A stretch of 64,000 nucleotides of DNA from Sphingobacterium haloxyli (GCF_002980525.1 NZ_PVBQ01000002.1:310001-374000), one strand, 5' to 3'. Positions 26,006 to 35,816 are shown, counted from the stretch's first letter. Program-made: numbers and translations. Notes: generated from the sequence alone by a model not told the origin.

Positions 26006-27253
26006 ATGTCCGTTAATATGTCTTATCGTGAGAATGTCAAACTTGCCTTGCAATCCATTGTAAGTAACAAGTTGCGTACCTTTCTCACGGCGCTTATCAT
26101 TGCTATAGGTATTATGGCGCTGATTGGCGTATTGACCTCGATAGACGCCATGCAGAGTTCGTTGACCAACTCTTTTTCGTCCATGGGAGCAAACTCATTT
26201 AATATTCGTAACCGCGGTGTGAATGTTCGTATTGGAGATTCAGGAAGCCAGGCAAAAGTTTTTCCATCCATAACGTATCGGGACGCGCTATCGTTCAAGG
26301 AGCGCTTTGATTATAAGGCTATTGTTTCGCTCAGCGCAAACGTTACCTGGGGGGCAACTGCCAAGTACATGGCAGAAAAAACAAATCCCAATATCGGCGT
26401 GATAGGGGTAGACGACAACTATCTACAGACATCAGGGTACAAGCTTTCGGATGGTCGTGATTTTACGGTGCAGGATGTGGAAAATGCCAATAGTGTTGTG
26501 ATTATAGGTGAGGAGGTTAAGAGTAAACTATTCAAGAATAAGAAAAGCCCAATCGGAGCATATATCACCATAGGGGGAGAGCGGTTTACCGTGGTAGGTG
26601 TGTTGGAAAGCAAAGGTTCCAGCGCAGGCTTCGGATCAGATAAAACCTGTTTCATTCCCCTCTCGAGGAGCCGATCGATGATGGCACAAGGAGATCCTTC
26701 ATTTGTCATTACGGTAATGACTACAGATCCATATAAAATGGAAGGAGCGGAAGGAGAAGCCATTGCAACTTTTCGTAAAATCCGTGGATTGACCGCTAAA
26801 CAAACTAACGACTTTGAAATAGTTAAATCAGATGCCGTCGCACAGATATTGATGCAGAATCTCGCCTACGTGACCTTAGGGGCGGTTGTTATCGCCTTTA
26901 TAACACTGGTGGGTGCTTCTATCGGTTTGATGAATATTATGCTTGTTTCGGTTACGGAACGAACACGTGAAATAGGTGTGCGTAAGGCAATAGGAGCGAC
27001 CCCCTCCGTCATTAGAAAACAGTTCTTAATGGAGGCTATCGTTATTTGTGTATTGGGCGGCATTGTAGGTGTTGCAGTTGGTATTGTTATCGGTAACTTA
27101 TTAGCGCTAGCCTTAGGAGCAGATTTTATTATTCCGTGGAAATGGATGGCTTTAGGTATGTCTGTTTGTGTCGGCGTAGGGATGCTGTCAGGCTATTATC
27201 CGGCGTCAAAGGCTTCCAAACTGGATCCTGTGGAAGCGCTACGTTACGAATAA
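26006..27253 (+). CDS. ABC transporter permease, MacB/FtsX type
   Basis: 415 residues: an N-terminal helix (~22-45), a large periplasmic MacB-type domain (~50-270), and three C-terminal helices with the FtsX signature ('IGLMNIMLVSVTERTREIGVRKAIGATPSVI'; end 'SGYYPASKASKLDPVEALRYE'). Members work in efflux, lipoprotein transport or signal transduction with an ATPase of the MacB/LolD type. No ATPase or membrane-fusion gene is adjacent here, so its partner is encoded elsewhere. MSYRENVK at 26018 is an alternative start. Confidence 0.87.
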   Translation: MSVNMSYRENVKLALQSIVSNKLRTFLTALIIAIGIMALIGVLTSIDAMQSSLTNSFSSMGANSFNIRNRGVNVRIGDSGSQAKVFPSITYRDALSFKERFDYKAIVSLSANVTWGATAKYMAEKTNPNIGVIGVDDNYLQTSGYKLSDGRDFTVQDVENANSVVIIGEEVKSKLFKNKKSPIGAYITIGGERFTVVGVLESKGSSAGFGSDKTCFIPLSRSRSMMAQGDPSFVITVMTTDPYKMEGAEGEAIATFRKIRGLTAKQTNDFEIVKSDAVAQILMQNLAYVTLGAVVIAFITLVGASIGLMNIMLVSVTERTREIGVRKAIGATPSVIRKQFLMEAIVICVLGGIVGVAVGIVIGNLLALALGADFIIPWKWMALGMSVCVGVGMLSGYYPASKASKLDPVEALRYE

Positions 27254-27369
27254 ATTGAGCAAACGATTTCATGCGCCGTATTCCAAAATATACCGTTATC
27301 TTCGTAAAAGTAAAGAAAATATAACTTTACCTACTTATAATTCATCACTTATAACTCATAACTTTTAAG

Positions 27370-28566
27370 ATGTACAACACGTTAAAACCGGCATTGGAAA
27401 AAGAGCTTGCAGCAATTAAAGAGGCAGGTCTGTATAAAGAAGAGCGTATTATAGTGACGCCACAGGGAGCGGATATCAAAGTCAGTACAGGACAGGAAGT
27501 CATCAATTTTTGTGCAAACAATTATTTGGGTCTGTCTTCCCATCCAAAAGTAATAGAAGCGGCAAAGAAAGCGATTGACCAGTATGGCTATGGCATGTCA
27601 TCCGTTCGCTTCATCTGTGGAACGCAAGATGTTCATAAAGAACTGGAGCGTAAAATATCCGAATTTTTGGGTACGGAAGATACCATTTTATATGCGGCGG
27701 CATTCGATGCCAACGGAGGTGTTTTCGAGCCGTTGCTTGGTGCAGAAGATGCTATTATATCGGACGAACTTAACCATGCCTCTATTATAGATGGTGTACG
27801 TTTGTGTAAGGCGCAGCGCTTCCGATATAAAAACTGTGACATGGAAGACTTGGAAGCCCAACTGAAAGCAGCTTCAGGAGCTCGTCATAAAATTATTGTA
27901 ACCGATGGGGCGTTCTCCATGGATGGGTCGGTGGCACCATTGGATAAAATCTGTGACTTAGCGGACCAATATGGGGCTTTGGTGATGATTGATGAGTCGC
28001 ACTGCTCGGGCTTTATAGGTAAGACCGGCCGAGGAACGCACGAACTCTTCGGTGTGATAGATCGTGTGGATATCATTACGGGTACCCTCGGAAAGGCACT
28101 GGGAGGTGCTTCAGGAGGTTTCACCTCGGGACGTAAGGAAATTATTGATATGTTGCGCCAGCGGTCGCGGCCGTATTTGTTTTCGAACACTCTGGCTCCA
28201 GCAATTGCAGGTGCTTCTGTCGCCGTATTAGGCATGTTGAGCGAAACAACTGAGCTTCGCGACAAACTCGAAAATAACACGAAATATTTCCGTGAAAAGA
28301 TGTTGGAAGCTGGTTTCGATATTAAGCCCGGTTTCCATCCGATTGTCCCGGTGATGTTATATGATGCTAAGTTGGCACAGGGATTTGCGGCTAAAATGTT
28401 AGACGAAGGCATTTATGTGATTGGTTTTTATTATCCGGTTGTTCCGCAGGACAAAGCTAGAATCCGTGTGCAGCTTTCCGCAGCCCATGATCGGTCGCAT
28501 CTAGATAAGGCCATTGCCGCTTTTACCAAAGTGGGCAAACAGCTGGGTGTAATAGCGAAAAAATAG
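27370..28566 (+). CDS. kbl: Glycine C-acetyltransferase (2-amino-3-ketobutyrate CoA ligase)
   Basis: 398 residues, PLP-dependent alpha-oxoamine synthase family. '[23 protein letters not shown]', '[21 protein letters not shown]', '[15 protein letters not shown]' and '[14 protein letters not shown]' (the PLP lysine) match Kbl closely, which cleaves 2-amino-3-oxobutyrate to glycine and acetyl-CoA in threonine breakdown. No threonine dehydrogenase gene is adjacent. Sequence relatives such as BioF or serine palmitoyltransferase are less likely, given the motif wording and length. Confidence 0.9.
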   Translation: MYNTLKPALEKELAAIKEAGLYKEERIIVTPQGADIKVSTGQEVINFCANNYLGLSSHPKVIEAAKKAIDQYGYGMSSVRFICGTQDVHKELERKISEFLGTEDTILYAAAFDANGGVFEPLLGAEDAIISDELNHASIIDGVRLCKAQRFRYKNCDMEDLEAQLKAASGARHKIIVTDGAFSMDGSVAPLDKICDLADQYGALVMIDESHCSGFIGKTGRGTHELFGVIDRVDIITGTLGKALGGASGGFTSGRKEIIDMLRQRSRPYLFSNTLAPAIAGASVAVLGMLSETTELRDKLENNTKYFREKMLEAGFDIKPGFHPIVPVMLYDAKLAQGFAAKMLDEGIYVIGFYYPVVPQDKARIRVQLSAAHDRSHLDKAIAAFTKVGKQLGVIAKK

Positions 28567-28636
28567 ATGGCCCTTAAGGAGTAAGAAAGGAAGGCTAAAT
28601 AGCAGTTAATAAAATAATAATCTAAAAAATAAAAAA

Positions 28637-28669
28637 TTGAGGTGCAAAATGGTTATCTTTGCACCTCAA
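28637..28669 (+). promoter_or_regulatory. typA promoter inside a 12-bp inverted repeat
   Basis: TTGAGGTGCAAA (28637-28648) is repeated as its exact complement TTTGCACCTCAA (28658-28669) after nine bases. The right arm contains the end of the -7 box TATCTTTG (28654-28661) and the probable transcription start, 28 to 35 bases before the typA ATG. Confidence 0.6.
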
Positions 28670-28696
28670 AATTTTTATATAATACATTATCGCTCA

Positions 28697-30502
28697 ATGC
28701 AAAACATCAGAAATATTGCGATTATCGCGCACGTTGACCACGGCAAAACAACCCTCGTTGATAAAATCCTACATTATACGAATCAGTTCAGGGATAACGA
28801 AAATATGGGAGAATTGATTTTGGACAACAATGACTTGGAACGTGAGCGGGGTATCACGATTGTGTCCAAAAACGTATCCGTAAAATATAAAGATACCAAA
28901 ATCAACATCATCGATACGCCAGGTCACGCCGATTTCGGTGGAGAAGTGGAGCGTGTATTAAAAATGGCAGATGGGGTGGTATTGTTGGTGGACGCGTTCG
29001 AGGGCCCAATGCCACAAACTCGTTTCGTTACGGGGAAAGCACTGGCTTTAGGAATAAAACCTATCGTAGTGGTGAACAAAGTCGACAAAGAAAATTGTCG
29101 TCCAGATGAAGTCTACGAACAAGTATTCGATTTATTCTTCAATTTAGGCGCGACTGAAGAACAGCTCGATTTCCCGGTTTTATACGGTTCTTCTAAGCAA
29201 GGCTGGATGTCTACTGATTGGCAACAACCCACAACAGATTTCACAGAATTGCTCGATGCTATTGTTACGCATATCCCTGCCCCGAAAATCTCTGAGGGTA
29301 CATTGCAGATGCAGATTACGTCATTAGACTACTCTACATTTGTTGGACGTATTGCTATCGGGCGTGTAGCACGTGGTGTTATCAAAGAAAATCAACCCGT
29401 TTCCTTAGTGAAACGTGACGGAAAAGTTGTGAAATCCCGCGTAAAAGAATTGCAGATATTTGAAGGTTTAGGACGCGCAAAGGTATCGGAAGTAAAAGCT
29501 GGCGATATCTGTGCGGTCGTAGGTATAGAAGGCTTTGAAATTGGAGATACCATAGCTGATTTTGAAAACCCCGAGCAATTGGAGGTTATTCACATCGACG
29601 AGCCAACAATGAATATGTTGTTCACGATCAATAATTCTCCGTTCTTTGGTAAAGAAGGTAAGTTTGTTACCTCTCGTCATATCCACGACCGTTTGCAGAA
29701 AGAATTGGAGAAAAACCTTGCGTTGCGTGTAGTTCCTACGGAGTCTCCGGATGCTTGGTTAGTGTATGGTCGTGGAATTCTGCATTTGTCGGTATTGATC
29801 GAAACAATGCGTCGTGAAGGCTACGAATTACAAGTAGGCCAGCCGCAAGTAATTGTAAAAGAAATTGACGGGGTGAAGTGTGAACCGATCGAAGAGATGG
29901 TTGTTGATGTGCCGGCAGATGTGTCAGGAAAAGTGATCGAGTTGGTTACCCAGCGGAAAGGAGAGCTACTCGTAATGGAAACAAAGGGAGAAATGCAGCA
30001 TTTGGAATTTTCCATCCCATCGAGAGGTATCATCGGATTACGGAATAACGTCTTGACAGCTACAGCTGGCGAAGCGGTAATGGCTCATCGTTTGAAAGGA
30101 TATGAACCTTGGAAAGGAACTATTCCGGGTCGTTTGGCGGGTGTATTGATTTCTTTGGATACCGGTACAACAACTGCGTATTCTATTGATAAGCTGCAAG
30201 ACCGTGGACGTTTCTTTGTTGATCCAGGTGCAGATATTTACGAAGGGCAAGTCTTGGGCGAACATATCCGTGATAATGATTTGACAATCAATGTCACAAA
30301 AGGAAAACAGTTGACTAATATGCGTGCTTCTGGCTCGGATGATAACACACGAATCGCGCCAGCCATCAAGTTTTCGCTGGAAGAATGTATGGAATATATT
30401 CAAGCAGATGAGTATATCGAGGTGACACCTCAGTCCATTCGTTTGCGTAAGATTTACCTTACAGAAAACGAAAGAAAGATAAACGCTAAGAAATTTCAAT
30501 AG
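28697..30502 (+). CDS. typA: Ribosome-associated GTPase TypA/BipA
   Basis: 601 residues. G1 '[15 protein letters not shown]', the switch segment '[41 protein letters not shown]' and G4 '[12 protein letters not shown]' give the translational GTPase domain; the EF-G-like domains and the TypA-specific C-terminus ('[24 protein letters not shown]') follow. It aids ribosome assembly and stress adaptation. The frame opens at 28637 but those 20 residues would start inside the promoter, so the ATG at 28697 is chosen. It is monocistronic with a strong terminator. Confidence 0.95.
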   Translation: MQNIRNIAIIAHVDHGKTTLVDKILHYTNQFRDNENMGELILDNNDLERERGITIVSKNVSVKYKDTKINIIDTPGHADFGGEVERVLKMADGVVLLVDAFEGPMPQTRFVTGKALALGIKPIVVVNKVDKENCRPDEVYEQVFDLFFNLGATEEQLDFPVLYGSSKQGWMSTDWQQPTTDFTELLDAIVTHIPAPKISEGTLQMQITSLDYSTFVGRIAIGRVARGVIKENQPVSLVKRDGKVVKSRVKELQIFEGLGRAKVSEVKAGDICAVVGIEGFEIGDTIADFENPEQLEVIHIDEPTMNMLFTINNSPFFGKEGKFVTSRHIHDRLQKELEKNLALRVVPTESPDAWLVYGRGILHLSVLIETMRREGYELQVGQPQVIVKEIDGVKCEPIEEMVVDVPADVSGKVIELVTQRKGELLVMETKGEMQHLEFSIPSRGIIGLRNNVLTATAGEAVMAHRLKGYEPWKGTIPGRLAGVLISLDTGTTTAYSIDKLQDRGRFFVDPGADIYEGQVLGEHIRDNDLTINVTKGKQLTNMRASGSDDNTRIAPAIKFSLEECMEYIQADEYIEVTPQSIRLRKIYLTENERKINAKKFQ

Positions 30503-30533
30503 ATTTTTTATTGAACGATTTGTTTACAGTAGT

Positions 30534-30560
30534 AGAGACGCCTCGGCGTCTCTTTTTTTG
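30534..30560 (+). terminator. Intrinsic terminator of typA
   Basis: Stem AGAGACGCC (30534-30542) with its complement GGCGTCTCT (30545-30553), followed by seven T. It lies 32 bases after the typA stop. Confidence 0.85.
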
Positions 30561-30603
30561 TTTTAATGCAGCGAACGGTTATTGCATTTTGTTATCTTTA
30601 GAC

Positions 30604-30942
30604 ATGGATAAGGATAATATAGAATGGTTTGCTATAAAAAAGCCTCGGCAAGACGGGAAAATTGAGAAAGCGGAGGTCGGCGGCAAGAAGCTTTGCATCA
30701 TTTTATTGAATGGAAAACTTTACGCTACTTCGAGCCGTTGTCCTCATGCAGGAGCCGACCTTAGTCTGGGCTGGTGTGAAGGTGAAAAATTAGTTTGTTC
30801 TTATCACAGGCATCGATTTGATTTGCAAACCGGAAGAGGTGACGAGGGACAAGGGAATTATATCGATGTGTTTCCTGTAAAAGAAGAAAATAATCAGTGG
30901 TATGTAGGTATTAAGAAGTCTTGGTGGAAGAGGTTGTTTTAA
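30604..30942 (+). CDS. Rieske [2Fe-2S] protein
   Basis: 112 residues with the Rieske ligands 'SRCPHAGADL' (C-x-H) and 'VCSYHRHRFDL' (C-x2-H), about 20 residues apart, and a typical 'LQTGRG' loop. Length and pattern fit a stand-alone Rieske ferredoxin of the NirD/BphF kind. Its electron partners are unknown. The frame opens at 30511, but that stretch contains the typA terminator, so I start it at the ATG at 30604, three bases after a -7-like box TATCTTTA (30593-30600). Confidence 0.85.
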   Translation: MDKDNIEWFAIKKPRQDGKIEKAEVGGKKLCIILLNGKLYATSSRCPHAGADLSLGWCEGEKLVCSYHRHRFDLQTGRGDEGQGNYIDVFPVKEENNQWYVGIKKSWWKRLF

Positions 30943-31264
30943 AAGAGCCATTTCTTTTATCAATTTTTCATGTTCTTTTTCCCAGTGACAAAGAACCAAA
31001 AACCTCGCCGCCGAAAAATTTTATGCGTCCCACTACCCCGCACTTTTCCCGCATCGAGAATAGTTTTGATGGGAAGGATAGTGCATATATTTAATTCCTA
31101 CATATTTCAAAATTTTTGATGCGGCATTAGCAGTTAAGGGCGGAACAATACAATTGTATGAACCCTTCCTTAACCTTCAATGTCCATCCAAATGTTTGAG
31201 GTCTGTAGAAATCCATTCTTAGTACTATCCAATTCTCTCAAATATTTGAAGGACGCTTTTTTGC

Positions 31265-31289
31265 GCAACTTTTTTCTAAAAAAAGTTGC
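31265..31289. repeat. Hairpin GCAACTTTTTT / AAAAAAGTTGC
   Basis: Perfect 11-bp inverted repeat with a three-base loop, lying about 100 bases upstream of ispH. It could end a transcript that runs through from the Rieske gene or be part of an intergenic repeat unit. Confidence 0.55.
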
Positions 31290-31375
31290 TTAAGAAAAAC
31301 CTTCTTTTAACCCTATCAGTTTTATACCTTTAGGAGGGAGTCTGATCAAGAAGTATTAATTACAAAAATAATCTG

Positions 31376-31383
31376 TATTTTTG
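31376..31383 (+). promoter_or_regulatory. -7 box of ispH
   Basis: TATTTTTG matches TAnnTTTG and ends six bases before the ispH ATG, so transcription would begin at or next to the start codon. Confidence 0.55.
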
Positions 31384-31389
31384 TAAGGT

Positions 31390-32238
31390 ATGGCTAAAGA
31401 TCTTCAAGTAACGATTGATAAAGACTCCGGCTTCTGTTTTGGTGTTGTTTATGCTATTGATATGGCGGAAGAAATCCTTGAAGAGGATGGATATTTATAT
31501 TGCCTGGGCGATATCGTTCATAACGACGAAGAAGTAGCCCGTTTAAAAGCAAAAGGTCTACGTATTATCGGTCACGGAGATTTAGCTAACTTAAAAAATG
31601 AAAAAGTCCTGATTCGGGCACATGGCGAAGCTCCCGAGACTTATCGTACAGCGCTAAACAATAATATTAGCCTTATTGATGCCTCGTGTCCGGTGGTTCT
31701 CAAACTTCAAAACAGAATCAAGACCTCGCATGACGGTCGAGAAAAAATCTTGATTTTTGGCAAACACGGCCACGCAGAAGTGATCGGTCTACAAGGGCAA
31801 ACAAACAATGAAGCTATTGTTTTTCAAGACTTAGAGGAACTAGATAATATCGAACTTCCGTCGTCTTTTACATTATATAGCCAAACTACAAAAAGCGTTG
31901 ACAAGTTTTACGCTATTAAAGCGGAATTACAAAACCGAGGCTATGAAGTAAAAGCCAACGATACCATATGTCGACAGGTATCTAACCGTTACGAAGATTT
32001 AGGGGGCTTTGCTCGCCGATATAACAAGATCATATTTGTATCCGGAAAGAAATCTTCTAACGGGAAGGTGCTTTACGATGTGTGTAAACAAGCGAACCCC
32101 CAGAGTTATTTTATATCCGACCCCGCAGAATTGGATGAAACTCTTTTCGAAACTAATGATACAGTCGGTATCTGTGGTGCGACATCTACCCCTATGTGGC
32201 TTATGGAGGACGTGAAACAAGCGCTGGAGCGCCTTTAA
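31390..32238 (+). CDS. ispH: 4-hydroxy-3-methylbut-2-enyl diphosphate reductase
   Basis: 282 residues. The three cluster cysteines are seen in 'DSGFCFGVVYAID', 'IDASCPVVLKLQ' and 'NDTICRQVSNR'; 'RAHGEAPE', 'GKHGHAEVIGLQGQ' and 'GICGATSTPMWLMEDV' complete the IspH pattern. It is the last enzyme of the MEP isoprenoid pathway and reduces HMBPP to IPP and DMAPP through a [4Fe-4S] cluster. It has its own promoter, and hemH follows 73 bases later with another. Confidence 0.95.
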   Translation: MAKDLQVTIDKDSGFCFGVVYAIDMAEEILEEDGYLYCLGDIVHNDEEVARLKAKGLRIIGHGDLANLKNEKVLIRAHGEAPETYRTALNNNISLIDASCPVVLKLQNRIKTSHDGREKILIFGKHGHAEVIGLQGQTNNEAIVFQDLEELDNIELPSSFTLYSQTTKSVDKFYAIKAELQNRGYEVKANDTICRQVSNRYEDLGGFARRYNKIIFVSGKKSSNGKVLYDVCKQANPQSYFISDPAELDETLFETNDTVGICGATSTPMWLMEDVKQALERL

Positions 32239-32297
32239 CCACGGTCATGTTATTCTCATATTATAGGTGCTTTCCTCTCTCTCGTATAATTTATGGT

Positions 32298-32305
32298 TAT
32301 TTTTG
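32298..32305 (+). promoter_or_regulatory. -7 box of hemH
   Basis: TATTTTTG ends six bases before the hemH ATG, the same box and the same spacing as at ispH. Confidence 0.5.
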
Positions 32306-32311
32306 TAACAA

Positions 32312-33334
32312 ATGAATAAGAGTGCTACAAAGGGAGTTCTTTTGGTGCAATTAGGCACACCGGACAATCCTACAACAGCTGATGTACGTCGGTATTTGAC
32401 AGAATTTTTGATGGATCCTCGTGTAATGGATATTCCTTATCTGGGACGGACATTACTGGTAAAAGGGGCGATCGTTCCTAAGCGTGCACCGCTGTCAGCA
32501 GCAACCTATCGTACGATATGGGATGATGAAACGGGATCTCCACTGCTATATTACAGTCAATTACAACGTGATTTGTTACAACGAGAACTTGGAGATGAAT
32601 ACCATGTAGAGCTGGCTATGCGCTACCAAAGCCCTTCTATTGCATCGGCACTCAAGAGAATGGAGCCAATGCAGTTGGAATCTATTCGGGTGATTCCCCT
32701 TTTCCCCCAATACGCATCTGCCACTACCGGCTCGGTTATTGATAAAGTAATGGAAATCATGCGGGGTTGGCAGTATTTTCCACAAGTGACATTCGTTAGT
32801 AATTATTGTGATGATGAAGAGATGTGTGAAGCGTATGCCGATCACGCACGTCAATATCCCATTGAGGAGTATGACCATGTCCTGTTCAGTTATCACGGAT
32901 TACCGGTAAGACAGCTCAGTAAAGTCGATCCGACCGGTACGCTAAATTGTCCGGATACGGGCTGTGAATCCTGTAGAGAGCAGAAAAAAGCGCATTGTTA
33001 TCTGTCACAGTGCTATGCAACATCGCGCGCAATATCAGCAAAACTGGGTATCTCAAAAGAACAGTATTCTGTTTGTTTCCAGTCTAGGTTAGGAAAGACA
33101 CCGTGGATTCAGCCATATACCTCTGATACACTTCACCAAATGGCAGAGCGAGGATTTAAGAGGCTGCTGGTATTTAGTCCGGCTTTCGTTGCCGACTGTA
33201 TAGAAACATTAGATGAAATTCGTGTTGAATATGCGAACGAGTTTAAATCATTGGGGGGGGAAGAAATTACCATGGTCGAAAGTCTGAATGACGATCCCAA
33301 ATGGATTAACGTGCTAAAACGATTAGCACAATGA
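32312..33334 (+). CDS. hemH: Ferrochelatase
   Basis: 340 residues. 'GVLLVQLGTPDNP', 'VIPLFPQYASATTGSV', 'FSYHGLPVRQL' (H195, metal site) and 'FSPAFVADCIETLDEI' are the ferrochelatase motifs; it inserts ferrous iron into a porphyrin. Five cysteines are packed into residues 213-234 (C213, C218, C221, C229, C234), beside the catalytic histidine. An internal cysteine motif in this area is known in some bacterial ferrochelatases that bind a [2Fe-2S] cluster, so a cluster is likely here. The metallophosphoesterase gene follows after 13 bases. Confidence 0.95.
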   Translation: MNKSATKGVLLVQLGTPDNPTTADVRRYLTEFLMDPRVMDIPYLGRTLLVKGAIVPKRAPLSAATYRTIWDDETGSPLLYYSQLQRDLLQRELGDEYHVELAMRYQSPSIASALKRMEPMQLESIRVIPLFPQYASATTGSVIDKVMEIMRGWQYFPQVTFVSNYCDDEEMCEAYADHARQYPIEEYDHVLFSYHGLPVRQLSKVDPTGTLNCPDTGCESCREQKKAHCYLSQCYATSRAISAKLGISKEQYSVCFQSRLGKTPWIQPYTSDTLHQMAERGFKRLLVFSPAFVADCIETLDEIRVEYANEFKSLGGEEITMVESLNDDPKWINVLKRLAQ

Positions 33335-33347
33335 CAAAAGAATTGAT

Positions 33348-34622
33348 ATGTTAATATTTAACGCAATATTATTACTTATTTTTGACGTTTACATTTTCTT
33401 CGCTTTACGGGCGACGAAAATTAAGGTCGCGAAAACGAAGTGGTTTTCATTTGTATGGTGGGGCTATTCTATTGGCCTTTTATTAGGACTCTATATCTCG
33501 GCGCAGTTTAATCTTCCGCTAGCTTATAGGTCGATTATCCTGGTCGCGTTTTTCATGACCGCGGTCAGTAAGTTTATTTTCATCATCATTTTGCTTCTCG
33601 ACGACGTTCGCCGAGGGGGAATCTGGATTGCCAAACTTTTTACGCCGCGCAAGAACAGAAATATAGCCGACCATGTAGAGGAACTCTCGGAACCACTGCC
33701 AGAAAAGCCGGTTAATGGTATTTCACGCTCCGAGTTTTTAACCAAATCCGGAATACTGGTGGCGTCGTTGCCTATATTCCCCTTGTCGTGGGGAATGATC
33801 TCCGGTGGTTATGACTATAAAGTTATCCGACAGAAGCTGTATCTACCTAATCTTCCAGCATCCTTTCATGGTATGCGTATCGCTCAGATATCCGATGTAC
33901 ACTCTGGATCTTTTTATAATAAAAAAGCCGTATTGGGCGGGATAGAAATGCTAATGGGCGAAAGACCAGATGCCGTGTTTTTTACCGGAGATCTAGTTAA
34001 CAATGTAGCTTCTGAAATGAGGGATTACCAAGATATTTTTACCAAGCTGAAAGCAGATTTAGGCGTATACTCGGTATTAGGTAATCACGATTATGGAGAT
34101 TACTATTTTGGTAGAGAGGATTCTGCGGCAAAGCGTAAAAACCTGAAAGATCTTAAAGAAACCCACAAAGTGATGGGCTGGGATTTGTTATTGGATGAGA
34201 ATCGGAGTATCGCGGTGAATAATGAGAAGATATCGATTATAGGAGTGGAAAACTGGGGCACGGGTCGTTTTCCGAAGAAAGGCGATCTAAAAAAGGCGTT
34301 GATGGGAACGGAAGAATCTCCCGTGAAACTTCTTCTGTCACACGACCCTTCACATTGGAGAGCACAGGTGCTGGATACGAATGTTGACGTGATGTTCGCG
34401 GGGCATACCCATGGCATGCAGTTCGGGGTCCGTGGCGAACATTTCCAGTGGAGTCCTGCTAAATACGTATATAAAGAATGGGCGGGGCTTTATGAAGAAC
34501 AAGACCAAAAACTCTATGTAAACGTCGGTTATGGATTTTTAGGCTACCCGGGACGCGTGGGTATTCTACCAGAGATAACCGTTTTCGAATTGATAAAAGG
34601 GGAAAAACCAATGTTGTCTTAG
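33348..34622 (+). CDS. Membrane-anchored metallophosphoesterase, YkuE type
   Basis: 424 residues. Three N-terminal hydrophobic helices (~1-20, ~35-55, ~62-85), a linker with a further short hydrophobic stretch (~133-150), then a calcineurin-like phosphoesterase domain (~170-410) with 'AQISDVHSGS', 'FTGDLVNN', 'VLGNHDYGDYYF', 'LSHDP' and 'FAGHTHGMQFG', all the metal ligands. Members act on phosphoester substrates such as UDP-diacylglucosamine, but the substrate here cannot be told. It is probably co-transcribed with hemH. Confidence 0.88.
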   Translation: MLIFNAILLLIFDVYIFFALRATKIKVAKTKWFSFVWWGYSIGLLLGLYISAQFNLPLAYRSIILVAFFMTAVSKFIFIIILLLDDVRRGGIWIAKLFTPRKNRNIADHVEELSEPLPEKPVNGISRSEFLTKSGILVASLPIFPLSWGMISGGYDYKVIRQKLYLPNLPASFHGMRIAQISDVHSGSFYNKKAVLGGIEMLMGERPDAVFFTGDLVNNVASEMRDYQDIFTKLKADLGVYSVLGNHDYGDYYFGREDSAAKRKNLKDLKETHKVMGWDLLLDENRSIAVNNEKISIIGVENWGTGRFPKKGDLKKALMGTEESPVKLLLSHDPSHWRAQVLDTNVDVMFAGHTHGMQFGVRGEHFQWSPAKYVYKEWAGLYEEQDQKLYVNVGYGFLGYPGRVGILPEITVFELIKGEKPMLS

Positions 34623-34692
34623 TATCTGTCTTTTAGAAAAGCCTCATCGATCTAAATAAGATACGCCAGTCTTTGTGACATCCCGCATCTAT

Positions 34693-34716
34693 AAAGTGTA
34701 TTATAGACACTTTTTA
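34693..34716 (+). terminator. Hairpin after the metallophosphoesterase gene
   Basis: AAAGTGT (34693-34699) and ACACTTT (34707-34713) with a seven-base loop, followed by further T. The stem is short and AT-rich, so it is a moderate terminator. Confidence 0.5.
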
Positions 34717-34778
34717 TTGTCATCCTGTTTTGTTTTTGCAAAAAAAAGTTGATATTTATAAAAATATAACCTTAAATC

Positions 34779-35816
34779 ATGTTAGATTTTGCAGAACAAC
34801 CACACAAACGTAAGAATCTGTTAACTGGAGACTATATCCTTGTTTCTCCCCATCGTAGTAAACGCCCTTGGCAAGGACAGGTCGAAGATTTAGCACCCGA
34901 TAACCGTCCACAGTACGACCCGAAGTGCTATTTATGCCCGGGTAACGTACGCGCAGATGGTACGCAAAATCCGGACTATAAAGACAGTTTTGTATTTGTC
35001 AATGATTTTTCCGCTTTACTGGAAGAAACGTCCGTTGAGCAATTTAATGAGGGAAACTTACTTATAGCCGAATCCGAAAGAGGAATATGCAAGGTGATTT
35101 CCTTTTCACCGCGTCATGATCTGACACTTCCTCAAATGGATTTACCGGCGATTAAAGCCGTAGTGGACCTTTGGCAAAAGGAATTTAAGGAACTGGCTGC
35201 AAAAGAATGGATAAAATACATTCAGATATTTGAGAATAAAGGCAGCATTATGGGCTGTAGCAATCCGCATCCACACGGTCAGATTTGGGCGGAAAGCTCA
35301 CTACCTGTGGAGATAGAAAAAGAGACTACGCAACAGAAGGCCTATTTCAAGCAGCACGGGCGTACACTCCTTCAAGATTATGTAGCGATCGAACTGAAAA
35401 AAGACGAACGTATCATCATCGATAATGAACATTTCGTGGCGCTTGTTCCTTTCTGGGCAGCTTGGCCTTACGAAACGATGATTATCAGTAAACGGCCTGT
35501 TCCTTCCGTTTTAGCATTTAGCGAAGTGGAAAAAGAAGACTTTGCGCGTACCTTACGCGAATTAACCATTCGTTACGATAATATTTTTAAGACTTCATTT
35601 CCGTATTCAGCAGGCATGCACCAATCGCCTGTAAATTCTGGGGAATATCCCGAATGGCACTGGCATATGCACTTTTATCCGCCGTTATTACGTTCGGCTA
35701 CCGTAAAGAAATTTATGGTCGGTTACGAGATGTTGGCGACACCACAACGTGACATTACCCCAGAACAAGCAGCAAATACCTTGAAACAACAATCGACGAT
35801 TCATTACAAAGGATAG
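34779..35816 (+). CDS. galT: UDP-glucose--hexose-1-phosphate uridylyltransferase
   Basis: 345 residues. 'CYLCPGNVRADG' (zinc-binding cysteines), 'NKGSIMGCSNPHPHGQIWAE' (HPH active site, with the nucleophilic second histidine) and 'EWHWHMHFYPPLLR' identify class I GalT of the Leloir pathway, which swaps UMP between UDP-glucose and galactose-1-phosphate. galK starts nine bases after its stop, so the two form an operon. No galactose transporter or mutarotase gene is next to them. Confidence 0.95.
   Translation: MLDFAEQPHKRKNLLTGDYILVSPHRSKRPWQGQVEDLAPDNRPQYDPKCYLCPGNVRADGTQNPDYKDSFVFVNDFSALLEETSVEQFNEGNLLIAESERGICKVISFSPRHDLTLPQMDLPAIKAVVDLWQKEFKELAAKEWIKYIQIFENKGSIMGCSNPHPHGQIWAESSLPVEIEKETTQQKAYFKQHGRTLLQDYVAIELKKDERIIIDNEHFVALVPFWAAWPYETMIISKRPVPSVLAFSEVEKEDFARTLRELTIRYDNIFKTSFPYSAGMHQSPVNSGEYPEWHWHMHFYPPLLRSATVKKFMVGYEMLATPQRDITPEQAANTLKQQSTIHYKG

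Larger units (their letters stand above)
30943..31389. other. 447-base intergenic region without a gene, possible dispersed repeat
   Basis: No ORF with a family pattern was found. The first 130 bases (purine/pyrimidine-biased, with 'cccagtgacaaagaacc' and a CCGCACTTTTCCCGCATCG stretch) look like the dispersed non-coding sequence seen between genes in many Sphingobacteriaceae, which is a recollection rather than a test. The right half has a TCAAATATTTGA palindrome (31238-31249) and a strong hairpin at 31265-31289. The ispH promoter is at the right edge. Confidence 0.45.

Noticed and set aside
30511..30603. N-terminal extension of the Rieske protein
   Set aside because: The stretch contains the typA terminator hairpin and T run, so it is not coding.
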